This document shows, one piece after another, positions 50,112-61,183 of a DNA stretch of 64,000 nt. The notes below the pieces were generated by a model. It was not told the DNA's origin. It made no database searches and was given only the letters and a program-made list of their open reading frames with translations. A program made the translations under genes and the position numbers. The stretch's first letter is position 1, and the number at the start of each line of letters is the position of its first letter. The DNA comes from Dimorphilus gyrociliatus (taxonomy: Eukaryota; Annelida; Polychaeta; Dinophilidae): the NCBI GenBank assembly GCA_904063045.1, contig CAJFCJ010000012.1, forward strand, positions 1,054,001-1,118,000, in the 5' to 3' direction.

Positions 50112-51563
50112 AAAGTTCATTGTTATTTCGTACATAAAAAATTAATGAATGTTTAAAAAATGATCAAAATTGAAAAATAGCAAACGTCTGGCCATAAATG
50201 CTTGCCTGATCACAGAAAAGAATTTTCTCTATTCTATTTCTTTTTATTGCAAAATTGTATTTATCACATCTGTATTGTAGACGTATAGTTTTATATAAAT
50301 ACCACACTATGGCAGGTATATCTCATTTATACATATACACTGTATATATGTATATAAGAAATATATCTAGTAGTGCATTTACATGTACATAACGCGATGG
50401 AGTTTATTGAATAGACATAAACAGACACCATATGCTTAAACATGTACATGTATACATCTGTATATACATATTTAATAAATATATAATATGGTATTAAGTG
50501 TTTACACGTTTATCGTCTTTTTTTTTAAAAAAAAAGGGCAATTATGGGATTCTTTTTGACTAGGGTGTAAATCTATTTGCAATGCATTTTATATTTGAGC
50601 TTCAAAACTGTTACTTTTACTTTTATTATTTTTTTTTGCACTGCTATAAAATCTTAATTTTTAATATAAAGTATATTCTTTTGATGTATATGGAATTTCA
50701 CCGTTTTTACTATTATTTCTACTTGTTTTTTTTTTGGAGAATATAATTTTCGAATGTAAAATTTCGAAGGAATGTAAAAAGCGTGGCAATTTCAACGCAT
50801 GAAACTTTAAACGTCAAACCGGACGGCGTTTGCGTGTTGAGTATCAAAAGCATTTTAAAAGCATTTCTTTATAAATTATGTAAGGCATTCCCAAAAAAAG
50901 GCTGTCGACTTTTCTCTTTATTATTTTCTATATTTGTATATTATAAATAAATAAAAAGTAAATTGAAAGTATGTGAAAGAAAGAATGTTTGTAGATCATT
51001 AACCGCTTGAACGAACGTCAAAATGTGATCAGCAAGGCCCCCCTGCCATCACGTGACTGTAGGCGATTTCAACAGCGAGTTTGGGGCACGTAGAGCTATG
51101 ATTAAACATGGCCAGTTATGATGAGCTACCCTTCGGCCACTGCCTGACGCCTTTGTTAGAATGGTTTAATACACAGCCCCCCGTTGGTAGCGTACCGGCC
51201 CATGCACGAACCAACCCGGTTATTTAATTCGTAATATGTTTATTTTTTTGCATAGATATCCTTCCAAGCACAAGTACATACTCTCATCTCTTTTTTTTGC
51301 ATTTTTTATATGACAAAAAGTTAAAACATATTCTTTTCATAAAATAGAATTATAGGCATATAGAAAAAAACGCTATAAAAGGCATAAATACATAGAGATA
51401 TACATTTGTTTACTTATAAATATATATATATAGATATATATATATATACTAATATATATATATATAAATCTATATAAAAAAGCTTTAAGCTCTTATGAAT
51501 ACAGTTTATAGATATAAGTTTATTGTATTTGTTTTTAAACTGTATAAATAACAGCCCAATTCT
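50112..51563. other. Intergenic between the two convergent tailless-type genes
   Basis: AT-rich 3' UTR-like sequence on both sides (AATAAA near 50474; long TATATA runs at about 51417-51465). A GC-richer patch at about 51000-51240 contains the palindromic E-box TCACGTGA (51049-51056). No protein-coding frame there. Confidence 0.5.
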
Positions 51564-54500
51564 CTAGGAAAGTGGAATTTCATTAATATAGTCGTTCGAT
51601 TTGTACATATCTACTAATAATTTATCAATTGGAACATCTCTAATCGCCTTCTTGAAGAAGAGTCGTTCGATAGTTGCCGAGCTCACCGACTTTAATGAGG
51701 GAAGGAGTAGGAGTAATTGTCCAAATCTGAGGGGTTGAGACGGATAGGCTTTGTTGATGTAGGTGCTAAGAGTCACTTGAGCTTGGTCTTGGATAGCGGC
51801 TATATCTTGAGCGCTTTTGATGTCGTTATTTTGAACGGCTGTCGATATACGCAAGAATTTCAATAAATAATGCGGTTATTTTCACTCAACTACTTTTCCT
51901 TACAATCAGCTTTCTCACAAACCTAAAAGCTGTGACTTGCTGACTGTTTGGGGCGGTGAGCTAAGAACTGATTGTGTGCACAATAAAGAAATGGAGCCGG
52001 CGGCTGTTTTGCGCTAAAAGCATTTTATAGAAGTAAGTAAACGAACCTGTTTTGAAGATGACGATGCCTTTTAAGCAAGCATATTCGCTCCGGTCAACCT
52101 GCATTGAGCGGAATTTGGCGATAGTGTCCTGAAGGACTCTTATCTCTGCAATAGCCGCGATAGAGTCATCGCTGGGTGATTTATCTGGCGATATTCCAGC
52201 AGCAGTTAAAAGAGATGCAGCTTCGATTGGTAGTTGAAATTGAGCAGCTCCTAGTACAAACATTTCCCGCCATCCTTCCTCTAACAAGCTTAATTGGTCA
52301 CTTACAGGTAGACGGAGAAAGGCTGGTGTACTCTTCATCCAACTCAGGATGTTGAAGAGGATTCTGGCGGCAGCTTCACACACCGATTCAGCGGAATCGA
52401 CGCTTGTGGGTGGTGTGGGTGGCAACTCATGAGCGTACTGTGGCAGTTTTTTTTAACCATTTAAAAGCGTATATAATTGCGTATTCAATTATGCGATAAA
52501 GAGCGAAAAAAAATACAACTCACCTTAATTGACGTCGTTGTCAACGTCGGTGTTGGAGTTGAGTTACGTTCTTCAATCACTATAGCTGGCGATGTCCTAA
52601 CTTCCGGTCGAACTGAGGCCAGAGGCAAGGGTGGAGGCGGTGAGAGGAATGTAGCCGGATGATGGAGATAAGGATGGCGGAATGCCGCTGGAAAGACGGT
52701 CGTTGCCATATCATTTGATTCTTTTAAATAGAGTGCCATCTGGCGACGAATGGTTGAATTGCGGGGTCCCCTTTCGTGTTGAACGGCTGTGAAAAGAATA
52801 GAAAGACATAAGCTCGTTAGCGACGATACGGTGCACGGTGCAGTTCAGAGGTGCTGTCTTGAACGTATTTGTTCAGGTGCAATAGTGGGCCGATTGCCTG
52901 CCTTACCCCCTACCCCCTCTCGTCTTAAACCTAGCGGCCCTTGGGGCAAATCTGCGCCTGTGTGCGCCTCAATTAACTTCTGTGGACTTCCATTGAATAG
53001 CAGACGTTTTAGGCACAGAGGATTAGGGTAAATGTTGAACATCAAAAGGATTTAAACGCCCCGACAATGCGGAATAGCTTCAACTTTTCTCTTTTACTCT
53101 TGCCTTTTTTTTGCTCGAGATCCTTTTTTATTTTTTTTTAAAAAAAAGCTGCCCTTTTTGCCAGGGGCGTGTCCGGCTTGGGCCTGCTTCAATCTGTTTA
53201 TCAACACTTACTATATACACATATAGGCCTAAAAGAGTTATAACGAATTGTCAATAGAACATTTCAGCTAATAAAAGTGGCATCCAACCGGCTTTCTTAA
53301 ACCGACAGTCGAACAGTTCATATATATGTTGAAATTGAAAACTTATATATTTGTTCTATTAAAATTCATTGCGATCTTTCTTATTTGTTCAACTTCTACC
53401 AAAGAGCGTATCTACTTAAGAGGTCGCGTCAAAAAAAATATAGGTCAAGACGGACATTTATACAGCAACGTGAGGGAATGCAAGCCAATTCTCTTAAGCC
53501 CAACTCTTGTTCGAGTAAAAAAGGCAATTTGTTAGAAAAATATTGAACTGCTGTCACGGCTTTACCGGCTCGTATACTTTAAACATCCGAGTCAAAAATC
53601 AATTTGATACAAGCCGCGAAATCCGACGCACTATGTTATTCGATAAACGAGTAGCAGACGGCAGAGGGTAAACGCCCACAAGTTAAGGAGACATTGTATA
53701 GTTTGTCAGGACAGATTGCTCAGTGGGAGATCGTAAACTTACCGTCTTTGTTCATTCCAGCCTCTATGCACTTCTTTAACCGGCATGCTCTACATTGATT
53801 GCGGTGGGTCTTGTCAACTGGACAGGGCGATCCGGCTCTGTTCTTGCATACGTACTGCCTATTACGTCTAATGGAACGCTACACGTGCAAAAGCACAGGA
53901 GGAAAAAGAAAACGTCATTAGAGCATGTTCGTACATTTAATTACGCCGCGGGGGTAAAAAACGAGATACGAATCGGGTCATCATCGAATTGCTTAAAGGC
54001 TCCATTCTTCAGTCAATTGCCTACCTTCTAAAGGCCACTCGTTTCTTGCGTAAGTTTCCAAGTGGGATAAAGCTCGAATTACCCTCGAAATGATCTGACT
54101 CGCGGTAGGAATAGGGAAACGGAAGACGATCGGAGCTACTTTAGCCCATATACCCCCGCCCTTTATTGGGCGTCTCCCTCCTTCTATGCTCGTTTTTTCC
54201 CGGTAAATAAATTAGCAAGTATTGTTGAGCTTTGGGGGAGCTTTAAACAGCGTTTAATGAGCTTCTTGCAGTAGGCGTGTATTATAAAAGTGTCATTATA
54301 TAAACTCAATTGGTAGCTGTCGAAAGCTCACGAACAACTTTGACTTCGAGTATTTAACTAACATTTATACAAACTCACCTTAAAAAATCCTGCGCACCTG
54401 TATTGAATAAAAGAAAACGCTTTGATCTATGAGCCAATCGATAAATTGATTTCTTATATACTAACCCATCGCAGGCGTAAATCCCGTAATGCTTGCCGCT

Positions 54501-56070
54501 TGAATGATCCCTGCACACCTTACACGGAACGTCGACTAGAATACGACCTGTTGAGAAAAAAGAGAAAAAGGTAGAAAAAGGGCGCTTGAAAACAATTCCC
54601 TTTGTTCGAACAACGCAGGTGCGGTTATATATATACGGACGGCTTACGGAGGCGAGAAAGAGCGAGTAAGGGAAAAGAGGAACTTTGGCTACGGAAATTA
54701 AAAAAATAAAGGGAAGTAAATGCTTTTCGGGACGCTTTATTTCACTATAGAAGCTGACCGTCTATTGTTCGCAGACGTTAAACGGTCCACCGTGGAATGT
54801 TTGCGTTCACAAATATTCCTTAAGTCAAATGAGCTGCCGCCGATTTGGCAGTTTGTTCTCGACGGTGTTCCAGCAAAGGAAAGCTTATACGGGCAATCGA
54901 CGACCCTATGATGTAATAACCGTCTCTCGAGTGTTGGCATTCTTTAGAGCGGCTTCTTGGAACATTTTACAACCCTTGTTTGTATTTTCACGAAAAGAAC
55001 AATATTTGTAAATGTTCTGTTTCCCGCCTTTGTTCCCGAGAATCTTGTAGGACTGAACAATTGGTAATATATTTCGGAAACGTGAGAATTATTTCAAATT
55101 GTCAAATTTTCGATTTTCATCCAATTAGCTCGATTGCGTATACGTTCGAACGTCACAAGCTGTCAGAGGATTGCGTGCATCGATAAAACGAAGCAGATCG
55201 TTTTTCCTTCCATATTTTCTTTCATTGTTGCTTCGACCCCGCTCAGAAAACGACTATCGGAAGTTGTCCGACATTCCAGAAAGCAAAGTTGCCCAGTGTT
55301 GTAGGAGATGAACGTATTAAAAACTCATGTTGAATAATGGTAGAACATCAGGCAAATTTGAACGTCGTTAATTTTGAATAGGCATGCAGCTGCCTCCTCC
55401 CTTTATCATCAATATAACTTTCGTCTTTCATTCAATTATAATACGACATTTCTCATGATTTGTACATGTCGCCGCTCTGCTTTAATTACTGGACTGGGCG
55501 GAGCCCTGTAGCTTTACTTTCAACTATCAACCAGATTAATGTCTTCATATTTTTTTCTATTATTATGAGAAGTAAAAGAAAATAGAGGACAAAAATCCGT
55601 AAAATCGTTAAATTGTTTACCAAGTAATACGAGTAATGTTTATGAATAAAAGAATTATTGATTATTTATTGATTGAATTGAAAATAACCGTCTGAAAGTC
55701 AACAAACTTTTATTATTTGCCGCTTTCGTCAAGTCCGAAAACCACTTCCGACAGCTTAATAAGACAAATTATAAAGTGTATCAATTAAGAAGGAATTTTT
55801 TCTAGATCTATAAAACATTAGTGTTTGATAAGGCAAACGATAAAAACCTTAATTAGGAAAATTCTAAAGAAACTCACTTAATAAAGAACGCTGAACTTTA
55901 CATTCAAAGAGCGTGTCAAACAAAGCGAGTAAACAAGAATCGAATCGGAAAACGAAGATTAAAGGCGTACCTTAATTCTGACAAAGAAATAAAATCTACT
56001 CACTTGATGTTGGCGGAGGAGATGTCGTCGGCATATTTTTCACGTCTTCGTGTCGACGGTAATCCTGCAT
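51564..56070 (-). CDS. tll: Tailless/NR2E1-type orphan nuclear receptor, copy 2 (410 aa)
   Basis: Seven exons: 56004-56070 (ATG 56070), 54466-54547, 54379-54397 (19-nt microexon), 53743-53878, 52524-52786, 52047-52437 and 51564-51838; phases close throughout. The DNA-binding domain is nearly identical to copy 1 ([60 protein letters not shown]), with the same seven-residue D-box loop. [20 protein letters not shown] follows. The hinge is longer and rich in Pro and Thr ([21 protein letters not shown]) and is followed by an intron that copy 1 lacks. The ligand-binding domain has [37 protein letters not shown] and [19 protein letters not shown], and a changed C-terminus: DMYKSND plus about 8 extra residues where family members normally stop. 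That tail could alter AF-2 function. It is a paralog of copy 1 in inverted, tail-to-tail orientation. Confidence 0.95.
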
Positions 56071-59000
56071 GACGCTTGTTCGTCTTTTGGCTGTCTTCTG
56101 CTCTTGACCTCTGACGGTTCGCGCTCTCTGCGTCATTCAAACATAAACTCCTCCCACACCCCCTTTTCACAGCTGCCTTCTCATTGGCTAATCCTGACGC
56201 GGAACTGGTATCTGATTTTCACTCCTTCCTTATTGGTTAATTCGTTCGACGCCGTCAACGTCTGACCTGATTTGCGTGACGGATAGTTTGTGTCACTGAT
56301 TTTGTACGAGACTGCAGGCGTTCTCGCATACAGCTGTCTGCATAATCACTCTTGTACACCACCGTTTTTTTCATTTTGTGCATACGGTCTGGAAGAGTTG
56401 TGAAAAGGGGAGGGGGGTTTTTCTTGAGTGCGTGACTGTCTATTCCTTGTACTATTCAAAAAATGTAATATCTAGGTTGTGGATGTCCGAATGCGGACAT
56501 TAATTATTTATCATGATTATAGTAAACCAGCAGAGATGTTCGTTTGCGATTAGAACGTGAGAAAATTTTGTAGCCGAAAATTTATCGCATATAATTGCGA
56601 GTGAAACAGCCTATGCTACCGGAGAAATTAAAGGCATTAAACGCGTATTGAAACGACCACGAAAGTGCAGCACGCAAATCTATTGGCGTGACCACACAGA
56701 AAAATTTCTAACGAAATCAGCGACTTCAATACGAAAACAGAACGTAATTCGAGCAGTAAAGTGCTTCAGATAGGCGCCAAGCACTTGATTGTATCGTTCA
56801 TAGCGAAAGCGACGGGTATAAATAACCTCGTTCGCTTTGTAAAAAATAAAAGGGAAAAGAAGAAAACAAATAACCCTGAAACGTACGTTTCACGGATAGA
56901 CGCCTCTTATTGAACGACGCTCCTCTCCAGAGACACCGCCCAAACACCTCTTGACGCTAAGGGGCTCATCGGAATGTAGCGTTACCAGTAATATCAAAAG
57001 CTTCGCCGCTCTTGTTGCTGACGTAAGGACTACTAATATCCGGACCGCTTTGAGAAAGTGGCTTCCTGATGACGCCCTGGATAAGACGGCTTAACGTTCG
57101 TTATTCGGATGATGTAATCGTCCCTAGTAGTTCGCTAATTACTTACGGAGGGCTCCGCCCGATACATGCACAAGACATAGTGACACAGCGGTTACGTAAT
57201 TCGAAAGGAACACAACTCACAGTCGTCATATTGCGCGCACAACACCTGCGGTGTGACGGGAAAGTAGGCTTATTAAATCGTTAATAAGAAACAGCAACTC
57301 AGCATTATGGATTACGTAAACCGTTGCTGACGGTCATTAATGGAATGTCTTTGTAATCCTCAGCATGATAATTTCCTGACATGTTAAACGAGTGAAAGGT
57401 GGTCAATGTAATGGTCCTGCATAATTGCGTGAGAAATGCGTACAATATGCGGTGCATGCATGCGTACATACGTTCACTTTTTTCTTGAAAACATTCAAAA
57501 AAGAAACGATTACGAGCAATAATGGCAAAAGCAAAAAGGGTCGCCCTTCAGGGTAAAATGATTATACTAACTTTTCGAAATCCAAAAATCAGAGGGAGAA
57601 CCTCAACATTTACACCACCCCCCTTTCCATTAGTGGGGTGATAGACCACGGTAAATAAAGCGCGTACTGTATTAGGAATGTACCAAACATTTCAACACCT
57701 GTCCTGTATTTTGTACATTCAAACTAGGCAACTTTCTGACTATTTGCGCATCGTGACTGCTTTTTGGAAATCGTTTTCGGGGTTGGACTCATCCTCTGGG
57801 AAAGCTATTAAAGTTTATTTAGATCTGGTTTTTTTTACAAGGTGAGAACAAATACATTTTACTCGATATACAGTAAAAAATATGACCGATAAAATACAAT
57901 AAAAAGTGAGAAAGAAAGTTTTGAAAGAGGAGGAGGAGGCGGAGGAATATTAGCCCGACTATACACACTGTTAAACAATTAAGCCAGTCTCTCCTTGTAT
58001 ATATAAGCACGCTGCTCACCTGGCCATTTTCACCTCGTTTGTTACCCGGGGGGTTTATTATACGCGGACGTCCCCGTACGCTACTGTTATTTCATACAAC
58101 ATATTAATTATAAGGGAAAGAATTTTTCGTTACGCGGGAAAAGAGAAAAATATTATTTATCAATAATCATATATTCAACAAAAACACCAATGAATAAATG
58201 CTATTTATCTATTAATACCTAAAAGAGTCTATTAAAATGTATATGTTTATTCACATATTCAAATGCATTAAAATCTCTTCTGGCCTTTTATTTTTTCTAA
58301 TAATCCGATCCACTCTTCTCTTTTTTTCCCTACGCCCCCTTCCCTCCTCAGCTCACCTCCTCTTCAAATACCTTTTTTCGAAAAAAAAAACCCAAACGCC
58401 AATATCCGCTCTTTAACCGCACGAACATATTGTCGACTGCTGCTGCTGACACGTTTTTTATTTGAACAAGCGTCAACAAGCAATCAGCTAACACTATTTT
58501 ATCACCCAACATTCGACATGGGAAGGGATTAATAATGAATATACTGTTTATATAAAACTTTGAACGGTTTTTTAAAATAAGATATTGTCTGCCAAATTTT
58601 TTTTTAATATTTATTTACTATATGAATATGAATTTTTTTACTTAATCTTTTCTACTTTCTGTCATTTCGTCTCCTTTTTCTTCACCTTATCTCTTTCTTC
58701 GTACAAACGCTATAATTGTAAACGCGTGAATGATTTTGCGCTTGAATAAAACTGTTTTATTTGGCTTTCGATTTTTTTCGGTGTATGGCCGTCTGTACGC
58801 CTATTCAATTCCTATTCAACAATCCAGTGGAGATTTTACCGGCAGTTTTTCTTTATAACAAAGATGGAAAAGAGCTTAATCTAAGGTGAAAAAAAGAGCA
58901 TACGGAAGGACGTGTGCACATGAATATGCTTATTTGAGTTTATATATAAAGTGTATTTTTCGTCTTATGCATGTAGTATGCATAGGTTTTCAGATTTAAC

Positions 59001-59982
59001 ACTTTAAGTTTTATATTTATCTTTTACACTTTACACTCAGATGCTATACGAACTTGTGAAATATATAGGGTATACATACGGAGCGTATAGATGACGCTAG
59101 TATCGTTTAACATCCAAAACAACGCCTTCTGTAGGTAACATTCCAGAATCCTTATAGTCTTTTACCAGGTTTATCGCCATCTGCCAACAAGCTAATAAAA
59201 GTCTACAATGACAATCTAACGTGTCAATCTTAATAAGTAAAATTATTGCACACTTTATTTAAAGCGAATACGGTTGTAAAAAATAAAATCGGCTAGAATT
59301 TTACAGACTTTTTTGAAAGGGAAGAGTGCAGTGTAGGCCTAAAGTTATTAAAAGTCAATACTCCGAAGCAAACACTTCATGCGTAATTACAAAGAAAAAC
59401 TAATACATGAATTTAAGAAGGAAACTGTAATAAATTTTTAAAAATATTGATAAAAATATCATTAAGTCTAGTCGGAGGGGATAGTTTTCTTATATATCTT
59501 TTTATTTTATTTGAAAAGTAGACTATATAGCGTGACTTCTTTTATGTATAATCTTTATCACGCACTATTTACAAGGTCTATAATGTATAAAGTATATAAA
59601 AAAATATATATATATATCCGGTGAATAAATTATTAAAAAAGAGTGCCCTCAACACAAACTTAATTGAACTTAACTTTTTACATATCATTGTTATCGTAGT
59701 AACATTTAACACTGTAAATATTTTTACATTTAGATACATGTGATAAAAGGGAGATAATTTCGAGGAAATTTAGCATAACCAAAAATACGAATACAATCAT
59801 TGCGTACTCCAGCGTTCGGAAAGACAAGATTCGATAATTTTACAAAGCAATTGCTGTATTCTGCCTTTTTTAGGAGAGGGAGTAGGGGATTTTATCTACC
59901 AGCCAGAATCACCTTCAGTCTATTTTTATAGCGGCGCACAGAGCGGTAAGGAAACTGCCATCGCCTCTACTGCAAAATAGTA
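56071..59982. other. Intergenic, 3.9 kb, divergent promoters
   Basis: Upstream of both tailless-type copy 2 (-) and the secreted ShKT protein (+). The first 1.6 kb is GC-richer, with TGACG/ACGTC motifs, and probably regulates the nuclear receptor; the rest is AT-rich. No convincing gene. A TATA-like TTTTTATAG lies about 55 bases before ATG 59983. Confidence 0.4.
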
Positions 59983-61150
59983 ATGAACGTGCCGTCGATC
60001 GTATTCTTTTTGCTCGTTACAAATATTGGTATGTAAAAATTTTTTACATTTTCTTCTTTAGCCTAATTGTTGTTTGGTAACTAATCTTCATAACAAAAAA
60101 ACACAAACAAAACGAAAACATATAGATTGATATTTTTTAAGGAAAAAGACAAATTAATGAAGAAGAGAATGAAAATAAAAGAATATCATATTAGTAGACA
60201 TATAATGAAAAATATAGAAATGTAAAAAATCGCCAGTTTCTTATTAATATTCCTTTCAACGTTCATAAAAGAAAGTAATAAAAGGTTTTTTCAAATGAAA
60301 ACGATATTGAAATGCAAAGGTAAATCCTTCAATATCTTATCTAGTTATTATATTCTTACCTAAGAGTGATTAGCAGCTCCATCAATTATTTGGTTACTTA
60401 TATAACATTACATAATCGGTTTACACTGCCTTAGTATGATGAAAGTTTTCAATAAATTAGCTTAGACTGAACGTCAATATTTCATATATAACTTTAAGGA
60501 ATACGTCTAGATGATAAATAATATTAACTAGATAAACGTCTATTATTAAAATAGTGGTAAATCATTGTACAAACCACGTAAAGCAAGTATTTTAATATCT
60601 TGATAAGAGAAATATAATGGGAGGATTAGCGAAATACTTAACCCGTCTTAGATTTTAAATCGTTTAATTGATTTATGTTTACATATTAGACAAAAAGTTC
60701 AATAAGTTTACCTTTTTTATAATTTATTGTTTATAGAATATTTATAAATATGACTGAAATAAATCCCCGACTAAAACAATGCATTAGAATATCAAACTAG
60801 ACTTTTATCTTGTTCTGAATGATTCCAAACATATAGATAAAGTAGTAGTTTGATATTTCAATAAGGTAGTATGTAGAAGGATTTTTTTACTATATACTTG
60901 TAAATTATGGAGAGAAAATGAAAGAGCAATTGGCGTTTAATATTCACTTTCTAGTTTACGAACTATCTATTCGTTTAAGAGATAAAAAAGGTCACTCGCT
61001 CTTTAAACTCTCTTTTAACCCTTCTTTGTCAATTCTATTCTATAAACACCTAGTTGTAGCATTAATATCTAAATAGAAAAATCATCACTGTTAAAGGTTA
61101 CAATTTTCACACTTAAATAGTTATTCATCATCATTATATAGGCTATACCG

Positions 61151-61183
<33 letters not shown>

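Noticed and set aside
52789-53045. Opposing ORFs of 80 and 66 codons in an intron of tailless copy 2.
   Set aside because: They are shadows of each other in a GC-rich intron, with no recognisable protein features.
53326-53535. 69-codon + ORF with a signal-peptide-like start inside an intron of tailless copy 2.
   Set aside because: The body has no Cys pattern or recognised family. A hydrophobic start is easily produced by T-rich DNA, and there is no promoter or conservation evidence.
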